Of a stretch of DNA of 64,000 nucleotides, positions 24,901-37,473 are shown in pieces. Position numbers and translations under genes: made by a program. Under the pieces are notes generated by a model. It saw only the letters and a program-made list of their open reading frames with translations. It had not been told where the DNA came from and ran no database searches. Numbering within the stretch: the stretch's first letter is position 1; each line of letters begins with the position of its first letter. This DNA comes from Floccularia luteovirens (taxonomy: Eukaryota > Basidiomycota > Agaricomycetes > Agaricales > Squamanitaceae): contig VSJF01000011.1 in assembly GCA_009739215.1 (NCBI GenBank), forward strand, positions 992,001-1,056,000, read 5' to 3'.

Positions 24901-27900
24901 CTTTTGGGTGAGGCCGATATCCTCAGTGGACAGTTAATTTGTCCGAGGTCTCCTCCGGATTCTCTTTCTTCTGTGTCAACAGGAGTAAGCATTGCAAAAG
25001 AAGACTGGACTGTTAATGGAATTTGTGCCTACGTTCCGCAGGTAAATGTGGCTGTATGCTTTTATGATAGCGGATTGACCACTCTTCCTATCTTTACTTG
25101 TAGAGTGCCTGGCTACGCAATGCTTCAATTAAAGGTAAATTATCGAGCAGTTCTTCTCCACAAGATCATACACTAAAATCTGATTAGACAATATCTTATT
25201 CAATCTACCATACGACGAAGAACGGTATCGGAAAACTCTAGAGGTACGTTTGCACCAGTTATTTTGAATTGGAGATATCCAACTTGTCGCAGGTATGTGC
25301 ATTGGACAGTGATCTTGAAATATTAGAAGATGGAGACGAATCAGAGATCGGTGAACGTGGTGTATGTCTCTTGTCCATCGAATCATCTTTTAGCACTGAA
25401 ACAAAACCAAAATTGTTAGGTGAACTTATCTGGTGGACAAAAGGCGCGAGGTAAGGAGATGATTGTTCAGATATAAGGAATTAACCCAAAACTCGTCAAA
25501 TAGTATCCCTTGCTCGCGCAGTTTATTCTCGTGCATCCGTCCTATTCCTGGATGATGTCCTGTCTGCAGGTTAGCAGCGTCCCTAACATCTTAAAAATCA
25601 AATTATTAACTTTTAGTCATGATTTTGCCTTCAGTCGATGCCCACACTGCGCACCACTTATATACTGAATGCTTGAGAGGAGATCTCATGCGTGGAAGGA
25701 CTGTTATCATGGTATCCCACCACGTCCAGCTATGCGCTCCAGGTGCAAGCTATATCGTTGCACTTGACAATGGAAGAATCGAGTTTGAGGGCAACAAAGA
25801 CCTATTCTATAGCTCTGGCGCTATCAAGAAGTTAGCCAATGTTACTTCTGGCATAGAGGACAAAGATGACGGAGAAGAGAAGGAATTGTTAGAAAAAGCA
25901 GAAGTGAAGGTCCTATCTGAAGATCCAGATGCCCCATCTGAATCCAGTTCCACCGCTGCGTCGACACCAGTTGAAACAAAGAAAGAACGAAAGGCCCCTA
26001 GAAAGCTTGTAGAAGAAGAAAAACGCGCTGTGGGTCGTATTAGTCGCGATATCTGGGAGACATATATCTGGGCATGTGGAAGTGGTTGGTATTGGGCATT
26101 GTTCATGTTCATCCTGATCATAGCCTCGCTGAGCCCGGTCATGGAGAACGGGTGGTTAAGGTAAGGCTGGATATGCTCGACCCACGTTCCAAACGCTGAA
26201 AAGTGTCTCAGGTACTGGTCGGGTGTCGCGTTGAGCGGTGCCAATGATAATGCAGGGTTCTACATAGCTGTGTATGCGGCTATCACCGCGGGTGGTCTCA
26301 TTATTATGACTGTGCGATGGGTGGTGCTGTACAGAGGATCCATCCATGCGTCGACCGTGTTGTACAAGCGACTCCTTGAGGCTGTGCTTTTTGCAAATAT
26401 CCGCTTCCACGATACAGTTTCTAGAGGAAGGCTCCTGAATAGGTTCGGAAAAGATTTTGAAGGTTCGCGTACTTAATTCATGCGTATCTCACTTGGTGGA
26501 TCGTTAACATATGCTATGTTAACAGGCATTGATAGCAGCCTTTCGGATAATTTCGGACGTAGTATTATGTACACCTTGTCAGCTGTCACGACTTTGGTTA
26601 CTGTCAGTGTTGTTGGTGGTATACCTTTTATAATTGCTGCCATTCTTCTCGGCTACATGTATTACAGCGGTTCGTCACATAGCTTCTTTCAACATAGTCA
26701 TGCTTTAACAGATGTTTACCATCCTTCCAGTCGGCAAAGCGAGTATTCCATAAGTCAAATTTTGGTGCGGCTGATACTAATTACCTTGCGTAGATCTATG
26801 GTCAAACATCTCGAGATATGAGACGATTGGGTGCGATTTCTTACTTGTTTTACTCAAATTGAAGTTGTTGATCATTGACTTAACTAGATTCTGTTACTCG
26901 CTCGCCTCTCTATTCGATATATGGTGAAACAATTTCGGGTGTCACAATTCTCCGGGCATTTGGTGCCTCTTCAAAGTTTATGAGAGACATGCTCAGATGT
27001 GTTGACACTGTAAGACCGCATAATCTCAATAGGGATAATGCTAAATTATTCCTGATTAGAACGCAAACCCTTACTACTGGATGTGGGGAGGTAAAGCGAA
27101 CGTTTCAATTTCGGAACATTGCTCGTTTTAACTTTATGTTCTTAGTCAACAGGTGGCTCTCTGCCAGGTTCAATTTGGTTTCCGCAGCCATTGTAGGAGC
27201 CACTGGACTGGTGTGCCTAGTAACTCCCAGAATTAGTGCATCACTTGCTGGATTTGCCCTTGCCTTTGCGTCTACAATCACAGGTGATCTATTGTTCATG
27301 GTGAGAAATATCAATACATTTTTTTTCGGCCTATCCCTAAACGTCGTCTTATAGGTGCGCCGTTTTGTTGGTCTCGAACAATCAATGGTGAGAAGCCCTA
27401 TATTTCGTCCATACGGACCGATTCTGACATTCAATCAGGTTGCGTTGGAACGAGTTAAGGAGTACTCTGACCTTAAGAGGGAACCTCCAGAGTTCATAGA
27501 GCCAAGACCTGAAGCTTCGTGGCCTGCTCACGGAGCTATCAAATGTGAAGATTTAGTCATCCGATATGCGGTATGTTCACATCCTAGCTTTCGTTCACGA
27601 CATCGGGTAACCGTTCCTAACAGCCGGAGTTGCCAAATGTGCTCCATCATCTCAACTTCGAAATCCAGCCCGGAGAGAAGGTGATTTGTATTGAATGAGG
27701 TATTTGGTGATCACTTAATTTTAGACATTTGTATAGATCGGAATCCTTGGGAGAACTGGTTCCGGAAAGAGCACACTCGCACTCTCATTTTTCCGATTTG
27801 TAGAACCCACTGAAGGTCGCATATTAGTCGATGGAATTGACACAGCTAAAATCGGACTTACTGACCTGCGTAGTAGGCTTACGATAATACCTCGTGAGCA

Positions 27901-28883
27901 AAATTCCAGATTATGATCCCGCCGAAGCGTACCTAATTTTCCCATACGCAGAGGACCCAACAATTTTGAGTGGAACCTTGCGATCTACTCTTGATGTATT
28001 CGATGAATACCAAGATGCTGAAATTGTACTCTCGTTTTATTTCCTTTGTCATATAATACTCATAACATATTCACACATTTAGTACGAGGCCCTACGTCGT
28101 GTGCATCTCATTCCATCGGAGGACACACCCGAGGAAGCAGCGGATACTGTGAATGCGAACGTTTTCCGCAATCTCGAATCGGCTGTTTCAGAAGGAGGGG
28201 ACAACTTCTCAACAGGGTATGAGATATATGTTCCTATGATGGCTAAATGTTTTCTCACTAATTATCTTCTAGTGAAAAGCAGCTGCTGTGTATGGCTAGG
28301 GCAATTTTAAAACGTTCGAAGATTCTTGTTATGGATGAGGTACGCCGCCGATCTTGATTGACACACCATCACCTATTCACTTTGCTTCCAGGCAACAGCG
28401 AGGTAGGCTCATTTCAAAAAAAAAATTAATATTGTATTGCTAAGAATTTCGTTAGTGTGGACTATGCAACTGATGAGTTGATTGGAAAAACCATCCGACA
28501 GTGAGAACTTTGTAGCTTTATTCTTATTTCACGCAATCAACTAAATGGTTTCATTTTGCTCTAGTGAATTTGCGGAAAGTACGATTTTGACCATTGCACA
28601 TAGGTTGAGAACTGTCATTGATTATGATCGAGTACGTACATTTTATATATTGGTGAATGTCTGTTTAACAGGTTGTAGGTTATGTTATTGGAGCAAGGAC
28701 GAATTGTTGAGATGGATAAGTGAGTGCTACTGCTATAGTTATCACGGAATCCAGAAAATGATTTATATCATTTTTCCTAGACCGGCAACACTGTTAAGCA
28801 ATCCGTCATCCAAATTCTATTCCTTGTGTAAAGCTACAGGCAAAGAGGAATTTTCCATGCTTAAGAAGATGTCTGGGTTATGA
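21929..28883 (+). CDS. ABC transporter, subfamily C (MRP type, Ybt1/Vmr1-like)
   Basis: About 40 exons can be read, giving roughly 1,590 residues. The order is an N-terminal hydrophobic segment set, TMD1 (to about 24560), NBD1, TMD2 and NBD2. NBD1 has Walker A GKLGSGKT, signature NLSGGQKAR and Walker [19 protein letters not shown]2 has Walker [10 protein letters not shown], a signature-like FSTGEKQLL and Walker B ILVMDEATAS, then the switch His in IAHRL. ABCC proteins export conjugates, bile acids or drugs, often into the vacuole. Several exons are tiny: 7 nt (24386-24392), 8 nt (26731-26738, followed by a GC-AG intron) and 11 nt (28392-28402). One junction (exon ending 23167, next at 23225) is out of frame by one base unless a poor donor at 23158 is used, so a one-base insertion there is possible. 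The C-terminus ends in KKMSGL. Confidence 0.88.
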
Positions 28884-31800
28884 TATATAGAGTCGTACTT
28901 TACTGCCGATTGAGTTCCTTTTTGCGATAAAAAAAATTGTGTTTCACAAACATAAATGACAACCAAACAAAATTGAGTTTTACAAGACCACTTTGCTCTT
29001 TGCTTGGTAGTTCAGTCATTGTCATGGACATTCACTCATAATTTCTGACAGCTGCTGTTTTCAGAAACGGTGTTAGCCGTTGTTTCACACTTAGTGTTTC
29101 TACTAGCACATCTAGACAAATGGAGTTTATAATGCTGCCGCTTGCGTTGCACGCTTGTTCAGTCCAAACCCTTGAGGGTGACCAGTGATGCTATTGAATG
29201 CCAAATTTGAAAGGTCATTCAGTCGCAATACTTTATCCTGAACTGTCAAACCTTTTTTTTTTTTGATCTGTCTCCGCCACTTATGATAACTTGAATTTAA
29301 AAGATAAACATCCTAAGCCATACAAAGCGGGGGCACATGTGGGCCCTGCTCAATAGATTATCAATCGGTTGTTAGGTACCTAAGTTTCGGATACTAGAGC
29401 GGTTGATCATGTCAGACAACCAAAAAGTAAAAAACATTGTCGCAGTTTGTGCGGCTGGATAAGCACCGAAGGAGGTTAGTGGTTTTTCTGAATCTGCGAA
29501 TAAGGCACTAACATGTATTTGTACCTATTGATAGGGAAAGGTGTCGGCAAATAAAAGTTTACCGTTATCCCACGGTTGTTTACATCACTGGCAAGAAGTC
29601 CATTCAAGTTAACGGTACTTATGGGTGCACTAAGGCTCTCTAACAGGGCTCTATCTGATCGTCTTTCTCTTGGAATGATGGTTGGTGCTAGTGCGACGAT
29701 GCCTTCAGCGCCCTGAAGGTTAATCCTCGAAGTCTCTCGTAAAAAGCCGTCAACTCCACCAAAGGAAGCTTCTTGAAAAAAAGATAGAGTGTCATTTGAT
29801 AAGTTTTTTTATGATGCCACACCAATATAATTGAACAAACTTTTGTTTGGTTAGGAAGTTGCACATGTACTATACAGTGGCATCTACGGGTTACTTGAAA
29901 GTCTTCTCCATATACTAACCTTCTAATTCCTGCTGACATGTGTCGCTGTGTCTTCCAACTGCCTAGCAGAGACCGCCACGAATCACATGTAGACCCTTAA
30001 ATCCATTTAATATTGCGGAATGGAGTCAGTAGAACACATACTACTTCCTCTGTCTCCACCGTGAGTAGTATGTAATGAGCAACACTACCAAGTCCTTCTT
30101 TGGGAACACCACACAATTTACCGTGAATGCAGATAACAAACCGCCCCCACTGTACACATCCTCGGATCATGCCGTACGAGCTCTGTTGTAAACGTAAGGG
30201 TCTAACGATCCCAGAGGGCTTGTCCCAAATCGAGGAAAGCAGTTTCACAGTGTCGTGGCGAAGCACGAATGTGAGTACAGTCGACGAGACCTCAGAAGCG
30301 CTTCTCATGCTGTATCATCTGCACAAGATCGAGGATAGTGTCACAAGGCTTCCGCGCTCAAAGTCCCGTGGTCCTATCTAAAAGTAAAAGGAACGCAGGG
30401 GGTCCCCAAGGACACGGTGAGGGTTCACCCTGTTTATTCTAACCACTACGGGTTCCCCGTTGCTGTGTCTCGGATGAAATCAGGTGCAGGTGAACTGTTG
30501 GGTTGCCTTTATTGTTATGGGGTTCTTTCGCGTCTTCTCGCCGATGTATAATGCATTTGTGCACGTTCTCACCGTGTTGAAGCGACTTGTACCGTATCAT
30601 TCCGACCAGATATCCTGCTGATAAGTTCCCGCTTCGTCTCCCACTGTAGCTCGAAAAAAGTTCAGACGCATACATGAGGATCGAAGCTCAACTGTCGCGT
30701 AAACGGATCATGCCTGCCCTGTTCATCTTTCTTCGTCTGACATTGTTTCTGATTTTGATATAGTATATATTCTTGCCCACTTTGGTTATAGGAGCATGAA
30801 GGGGGTCTTTCGTTCTTTCGGACCGCGTGCGTACGATCCATCTGCTTTTGCCTGGTCAGCATCACCTATCCACACGCTCCCGGCTGTAATCAGCTTTTAA
30901 ACCTAAAACAGTTGCCGCTGCACTGGGTAGGGTGGGGTGTGCTGTTCTCTCTCTTTTGAATTGAATTATGAATCGTGAATCGTGAATCGGGCACGATCTA
31001 CCTCCCTGGGTAACTTTCCAACGGCAGGATGCCTCAAAAGTACTCGGTGGTTCGCTGCGGCAGCCGCTGGACCATGTCGCAATCAATCCCTTCTATTGCT
31101 TTTCTCACCTTAGTTTCTCTCTCCCGCCCTCCTTTCGCCCTCTTTGCTTCTCTTTGCTCCATAAATTACTTATTGAGACTCTTCCCCTTCTTTTGGCCAT
31201 TGATAAAGGACTTCATCAGACAGACAGGCGCTCCGGGATATTTCGCCCTATCACCCTTTTACACTCTAACACCAAAATGTGGGATCACGAATGAATAGGA
31301 TTGGAACAGGTATCATTTGTTGTCCTGGGATATATTTCGCGGAGGCAGCTCGGAGGCGGGAGGAGCGGACCGTTCTCTCCGGGTCATCATTTTACGATTT
31401 CTTTATCCAATCCTCGAACTCGAAACAATTCAGGTTAAGACCCTGGATGAAGACCCTGTCTTGACTATAAGCTTTTCTTCTCTTTCCTTTGTCTTCGCCG
31501 CCTTCTTCTTTGTTTGCTGTCCTGCTGTTTTGTTTCTTGACAGACGGGGCAGGGTGATTGTCAGGTTCTTTGGGTGCATGGGTAAGCGGAGAGGGATGAA
31601 GATAGACTATGCCTACGTAGGATGGAGCGACCCTGTTGACATCCGCCGGCTTTGGTATGGTGGTTTCACGAAAGAGGGAGGAGGAACGGAAATAGAATGT
31701 CTGTCTAGAATTGATTTTTACGTTGCCCGCCATGGGCATGGATGTGTTGAGGCGCTATGTATCGTGCTGACCTGGCTACTTGTACGATTCGAGAAAGAGT

Positions 31801-31943
31801 AGACATTGTTCTTAGAAAGCAGTGTGTGTATCCTTTTCGAAACATTTCGTTGTTCTCAGAGTAGCGATATATTCCAAGTCTCCAATGGCACTCGTGGTTA
31901 TCAGGTTGAACACTCTCCATTCCACAACCATGCACTAAACATA
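28884..31943. other. gene-poor tract, no gene seen
   Basis: About 3 kb downstream of the ABC transporter. Overlapping open frames on both strands (for example 30127-30381 plus and 29997-30308 minus) look like chance. The part from 31080 to 31160 is pyrimidine-rich and may be promoter or leader for the candidate gene that follows. Confidence 0.45.
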
Positions 31944-32636
31944 ATGCAAGCGTCGGCTCGAACGTTCCTCACCACGACCGCGGATGTCCATCCACACGTC
32001 CCCACGGAATACTTCGAGGGATTCGGACCGTGCGCCCGAGGTATTCCTGGATCAGTGTGCTTACCCGGTCCCTACATGGATGCTTAGTACCCAAGAGCCA
32101 CTCGGGTATAGCTGGGTACTTCGAATGTCAACGTCTTCTTCTTCTTAGATGATCGCATTGATTGGATTGCTAATGTCTTTTCATGAACTGAATAGTAAAC
32201 TTAATCGGAAGCACTAATAATTACTTGTTTGTGGGTTTGGCCGTGGTGTTGGCCATCGGTGTTGATGCTATTTTGAGGGTGAGTGAGAAAGAGGGAATAC
32301 ACCGGTTGCTCCATCATGCAGATGTCCGAGTTTGGAGCCTCACGTTCTTACTTGGGTGGAAAGGTTCTTCTGTGCTAACTTCAAATTGACTTCCGAAGCC
32401 AATGCTGTTGAGCGTGTGCATGTTGGCTCCAATTGCCCCAGCGAATGCGTCATGCGCCCATGAGGGTCATGCACCACCCCACATTTACCACATCGGAATG
32501 TTCCTCGTGAGTGGTCCTTAGGACAATTGAAACTATCTCAGATCATATGTACATGTACATCCTACAACTAAATTTGACTAATTCTTTGTAGGTAAGTTTT
32601 CTGTTATCGGGTCCCGTGTCTCCGCATGTGCAATAA
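31944..32636 (+). CDS. candidate small multi-exon membrane protein, unknown function
   Basis: No single exon is long, so this gene is easily missed. Exons 31944-32040, 32196-32278, 32322-32363, 32399-32506 and 32592-32636 each end in GT and start after AG, and all phases agree to a TAA. The product would be about 124 residues: a hydrophilic N-terminus (HPHVPTEYFEGFGPC), one clear hydrophobic helix (NYLFVGLAVVLAIGVDAIL), a short loop with SEFGASRSYLGGK, a second hydrophobic stretch (MLLSVCMLAPIAPAN), a His-rich loop (CAHEGHAPPHIYH) and a last hydrophobic segment. I do not recognise the family. Donors after exons 2 and 4 (gtgagt) are strong; the one after exon 3 (gttctt) is weak. The exact 5' exon is the least certain part. 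Confidence 0.5.
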
Positions 32637-34167
32637 TCTGGTCAGTTCTGCGATTTGATCCCTACAAATCGTGTTGGTGAAGTAAGAAAATAAAACTATA
32701 GCGGGCATTTTCGCCGCCAAGCAGGTTTCATAAGAATTGCCTACCGACAAGTGACGACCCTTACGCGAGCCGCGGCGATCTCAGTCATATAATCAGGTTG
32801 ATATCTACTGTATACTTACATCATGCCCTGTTATATCGTAATCGATATTTACTTCTCGATTCAATAGATATATTGATTATCATCGTCTCAAGGTGTACGT
32901 TATGCATACATGAGTAGTGCAAGGACACAAATATCGTAAGGGTGCTTGCAAAGTGGGGACTTACTCTCAACGTGTTACAGGGGAACGACTCGTATTGGCA
33001 CATGATTCGGACGAGCGGCAAGTTGGAGTCGTAAGAACTGGTATAAAATTTGGTATGAAACGAGTGCTCCGAGAAACGAGGGACGTTGATATATTGTATG
33101 GTGTTAAAGAGAAAAGAAATTATTTTACGTTGCATGGTCAAAGGCAGAAAGAATGATCCAACCGCAGTACAACTCAACAGGTTACATTCCCTATGACTGC
33201 GAGTAGATATATTTTTTTTCTGAAAGTAATTATACTTGGAAGGTACTTACTGTCACTGAGCGCTTAATCGCCTCACTGCCGCGTGCTTACATAACTGTGC
33301 CAAACAACACGTTCTTCAACGTTGTCGTTCCAACTCCCGCAACAGGTACCTAAGTCCTTGTTCCAATCATATCATGTTTCCCTGACCTTATCCCTAAACA
33401 TCCTTCCAATTGCAATTGGGTTTGTCCTTGTCGACAGGGTTTACTCTTGTTCTTGTTATGGATGCTGTTACCGAACCCGTATCCGGACCCATACTTATCC
33501 ACGCTTGCGTCTCGGACACCCAACACAAGTCAACTCGCGTACAGAGCCACAACTGTTGGTCCAACGGCTAGGCCTTGCACTGAAGATTGACCCTGGTCCT
33601 GGTGTTTCTAATCCCTGCCTGCACGTCCGGTACTTTTTTGCCTTTATTATGTCCGTAACTCCCTTCTTGCTTATTTCTTTTTGCAAAAAGCATATGCATA
33701 TATGTACATTTCCATATCCACTCAACTCTATTGTAGTGATTGACTGTGAATCACCCCATGCATTGGAGTACAATTGATGCAGATGTGCCGTCATTATTAG
33801 TTTTTACTCCATACAAAAGCAAAACTCTATTGACCACAACGCGAAAAGCACAAAATGCAAAGCAAAAACGCCAAAACCATGCGGTCGAAAGCAGTTTTTT
33901 CACTCCACACATTGGCACTTTGTGTTGTAATGGATGTAAGGTTTATAATAGCACAACGCAGGTGATCAAGCGAAAACCTGGATCAAGACCGGATCACATA
34001 TCTTCTTCCGCTAGTATATTCAGTATGGGCAATTGCATTCATCCCATGAAGTGATATGATACACTCCATATTTACATTCACTTTACCTATGCTAAAAGTA
34101 CATTTCCCGCAGGGACAGCCATACAAACACGCTGGTCGTCAGTGCAAGTTCCTCCGAAGCGTGTCAA
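32637..34167. other. intergenic, no gene seen
   Basis: About 1.5 kb, AT-rich, between the candidate membrane-protein gene and the 3' end of the SDR gene. No coding sequence was recognised. Confidence 0.5.
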
Positions 34168-35703
34168 TCACCGGCCCATCCATCCCTATCAATGTGGAAA
34201 TCGTCGTAAGGAGAAAGTATTACACGGCAAATGCGGGCAGAAAATGGAGAGTAACTCCAAAAGGATAGAAATGTAGGACTCACCCCGTCAACCACGAGCA
34301 GTTCACCACATACGTATTGGCTTGCATCACTAGCGAGAAAAACGACTGGTCCTGCAAGATCGCGCGGTTCACCCCATCTACCAGCGGGTATACGTTCCGA
34401 AATCTGACGCAGTCGCACGGGGTCTGCGAGCAATTTTTCGTTCCTGTAAAGGAAGAGAGTGAGTAAATGTTAAAAAGTATGAAGTGAAGCGAGGATTGCG
34501 GAAATGACAAGGCGGAGGGTAGAGGGTAGAGGGCAGAGGGCAAAGGGATGGGTGAGGGGATGAAGCAAGGAATGTGGAATGGAGTTGGACGATGGAGAGA
34601 GGGAGAGGCGAGGCAAAGGTGAAGAGGTGAAGTAGAAAATAAGAATGGTACACGTGTAGATGTCGTGCATAAGGAAAAGAGAGCTGAAATGAGTGATAGA
34701 GGGCTTAGGTGGCACTGCACCTCACGAAGAAAGGTAACTCGGACATAATATCTCGAGTACCCTCCTCGCACACCTCTCACGCGTCCAAATACAGACGGTT
34801 TAATTAGACCCGGGGGGGAAAAGTCTAATAGTAATTACATTTCCGTCGCGATATATCCAGGGCAGATGCCATTTACTTGGACGTTTGCCTGACTCCATTC
34901 GTTGCTAAGTGCCTTTGTGAGCTGTCCAAGTGCGCCCTTTGCTGCCGCATAGGCAGGGACAGTTAAGCCGCCTTGAAACGTTAGAAGGGAGCAGAAATTG
35001 ATGATTTTCCCGCGGCGCAGCGGAACCATGTGTCTACCGGCTGCTTGCGAGAGGAGCCAGACCGATTTGAGGTTTACATTGAGGACCTATAGAAATTCGG
35101 GTAGGAGGGGGCGGGGTGAATGAAGTGAAAAGTCAGCACATATTAGTATTCCGCAAAGTATTGATAGAAATCGGAAAGGATAGTGAAAGGGATGAAATAG
35201 GTGGAATGAAAAGAAAATTAGCAGGAGAGAGGGTCGCGGGGACAAGGACTAAACAGGTGGAAGCCTCACGTCGTCCCAGTCGTTCTCGGTAAAATCCACA
35301 CTCGGCGATCTCCGTTGAATCCCAGCACAGTTCACCAGGACGTGTATCTCGCCGCCCATCGCATCTAAAGCTTTGGCGAACAGGGCGCGCACTGCGACTA
35401 AATCATCAAGATCGCAATACACGATCTTCACGTTGGTACCAATGGCACAAAGATCATTGTAAGTGGAGAGATTTGGCGGGGCAGAAGCGTCGGGGGCGGG
35501 GGTGCGCAGAACAAGACAGATACCAGCGCCAGCCTGAGCGAGGGCAATTGCACACGCGGCACCGATTCCTGAAAGGAAAGTGAAAAATGAAGAAGAATAG
35601 TGATATCGAAACAAGACATACCACGGGAAGCCCCGGTGATGAGGACGTTCTTTCCGGTGAGGGAAAAGAGGGCGGGTGCTGGAGTAGATGGGGAGGGATT
35701 CAT
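34168..35703 (-). CDS. SDR oxidoreductase, 2-deoxy-D-gluconate 3-dehydrogenase (KduD)-like
   Basis: Exons 35703-35622, 35568-35270, 35086-34839, 34443-34284 and 34185-34168 give 268 residues, the classical SDR length. Visible motifs are the cofactor site TGASRGIGAA, NCAG, the catalytic Ser in [10 protein letters not shown], the YAAAK catalytic pair, the PGYIATEM segment and the C-terminal [20 protein letters not shown] ending in WMGR. This motif set is typical of KduD-like sugar-acid or polyol dehydrogenases, but the substrate is inferred. The last exon is only 18 nt. Intron 3 (34444-34838, 395 nt) is unusually long and purine-rich, with GAGGGTA-like simple repeats near 34512-34550. The gene is divergent from the MDR dehydrogenase at 36092. 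Confidence 0.88.
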
Positions 35704-36091
35704 CTTGTGGATAAAGATTGAGCAGGCCAACGGGATATGAGGTATACTCACTCACTTACTTACTATGAGGAGAGTCACTGTCTCGGATGGCGGGGCAAAC
35801 ACGGGGTCCGTACCGTAGATCCGGCTTTCAGATGGATTGGCAGGTCAGATCGGGGATCTGGGATCTGGGACGAGATCGCCATCTCATCGTATTCCTCCCT
35901 GTGTGTGACACGTAACCTGTCACAGGACTGTTTCCGGAAAGTCATGCGCGCTAATTAGCTACGCGGTAAGTCGGACCGTTCGATGAGCAGAGCAGAGACG
36001 ATGGAATCTGCTTTGCCTATACAATATCACAACTATTTATAAGCCTCCTCTTCCTCCACTTTCGCTATTCCAATTCCCCATCCACTTCTTA
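35704..36091. promoter_or_regulatory. shared divergent promoter of SDR and MDR dehydrogenases
   Basis: A 388-bp intergenic region between two oppositely oriented dehydrogenase genes. A TATA-like tatttataag lies near 36033, about 58 bp before the MDR start, followed by a pyrimidine-rich leader. Co-regulation is inferred from layout only. Confidence 0.55.
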
Positions 36092-37473
36092 ATGTCTCCC
36101 ATTGCAATTCCTTCCCTCAAAGCTGCTGTTCTCTACGGTCAGGAAGACCTCAGAATAGAAGAGCGCACAATATGGCCCCCTGCTGCTGGCCAAGTTCAAA
36201 TTGCTATCGCCACCACAGGTCTATGTGGAAGTGATCGTATGTTATCTTCTTCTCCATAGCATCTCCTTCCTCATCACATCTCTCAGTCCACTATTACAAC
36301 CATGGTCGTAATGGTGACTTTATGGTCAGAGACAGTCTCGTTCTCGGCCATGAAGCCTCTGGTGTTATTACAGCTATCGGTCCTGGTGTAACGAACTTCA
36401 AGATTGGTCAACGCGTCGCTATCGAGGCTGGTATCATGTGCCGTAGATGTGACCTTTGTCTAAAAGGTCGCTACAACCTATGTCGACAAATGAAGTTCTG
36501 CAGCAGTGCCTCGGCCTACCCCCACGTCGACGGAACTTTGAGGACTAGCATGAATCACCCCGCGCACGTTGTTCACCCGTAAGCATCCCTTCACAGCTTC
36601 TTGTCATAGCACTAACCTTTCCTCGTCACACAGCCTTCCCGATGGTTGTTCTTTTGAACAAGCCGCCCTTGCGGAACCCCTCTCCGTCCTCATCCACGCA
36701 ACGCGTCGCGCCAACCTCCAACCAGGTCAATCTGTGCTCGTCTTGGGTGTAGGTGCCATTGGTATCCTTGCCTGTGCACTTGCAAAATCCATGGGTGCAT
36801 CCCGCATCGCTGCCGTTGACATTAATCAAGATCGACTCGACTTCGTAACAAAGAATGGATTTGCAGAGGCAACCTACTGTGTTCCCGCTGCTGATCCCGC
36901 CAAAACTTCTGAGGAGCAGCTGCGCCGGGCTAAAGATACTGCGCAGGACGCACTTGCTGCCCTCGACACGCCTTATGGGTTCGACGTCGTATTCGAATGT
37001 ACCGGTTCCGAGATATGTATACAGACTTCTGTGCATGTAAGTGTCCCGACACTCTTCTCCCTGTCTCGTTCCCACCCCATCATTACCCACCGGGACGTTA
37101 GGGCCCTGACGGAATGATGGGTTATTCCTTCAGGTTTTCTGTTACTGTATTCAATGTGCTGACGTTGTCGTTATATCTCCAGGCCGCAATCACCGGCGGT
37201 AAAGTAATGCTCATTGGGATGGGCACACGTAACGCTATGTTTCCCCTCTCTACTGCCGCCCTGCGCGAGGTCGACATCCAGGGCTCCTTCCGATATGCAA
37301 ATACATATACCCCTGCCTTAGCCCTCCTGTCTTCTGGCAAACTTGAAAATATTGAAAAGCTCATCACTCATCGCTTCCCACTTCAAGATACAAAGAGCGC
37401 TTTTGAGCTACTCGGTCGCGGAAAGGACAATGAAGGGAACTTGGTCCTTAAGGTGATGATTGAAGGCTCATAA
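36092..37473 (+). CDS. zinc-containing medium-chain dehydrogenase, sorbitol/xylitol dehydrogenase type
   Basis: Exons 36092-36236, 36287-36578, 36634-37036 and 37183-37473 give 376 residues. Catalytic zinc motifs are GLCGSDLHYY and GHEASG. The structural zinc cysteines are in CRRCDLCLKGRYNLC. The Glu in ALAEPLSV fits the polyol dehydrogenase branch. The Rossmann motif is LGVGAIG, and the Asp in AAVDINQ favours NAD over NADP. Enzymes of this branch oxidise sorbitol, xylitol, L-arabinitol or related polyols to ketoses. Together with the divergent SDR gene it suggests a small sugar/polyol oxidation module. The third intron (37037-37182, 146 nt) is longer than usual. Confidence 0.9.

Noticed and set aside
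29997..30381. overlapping frames of 103 (minus) and 84 (plus) codons
   Set aside because: Both strands are open by chance in a region without splice or motif evidence.
31317..31802. 161-codon frame upstream of the candidate membrane gene
   Set aside because: It starts with a non-ATG codon, is overlapped by an antisense frame of 115 codons and has no family resemblance; it probably reflects a leader region.
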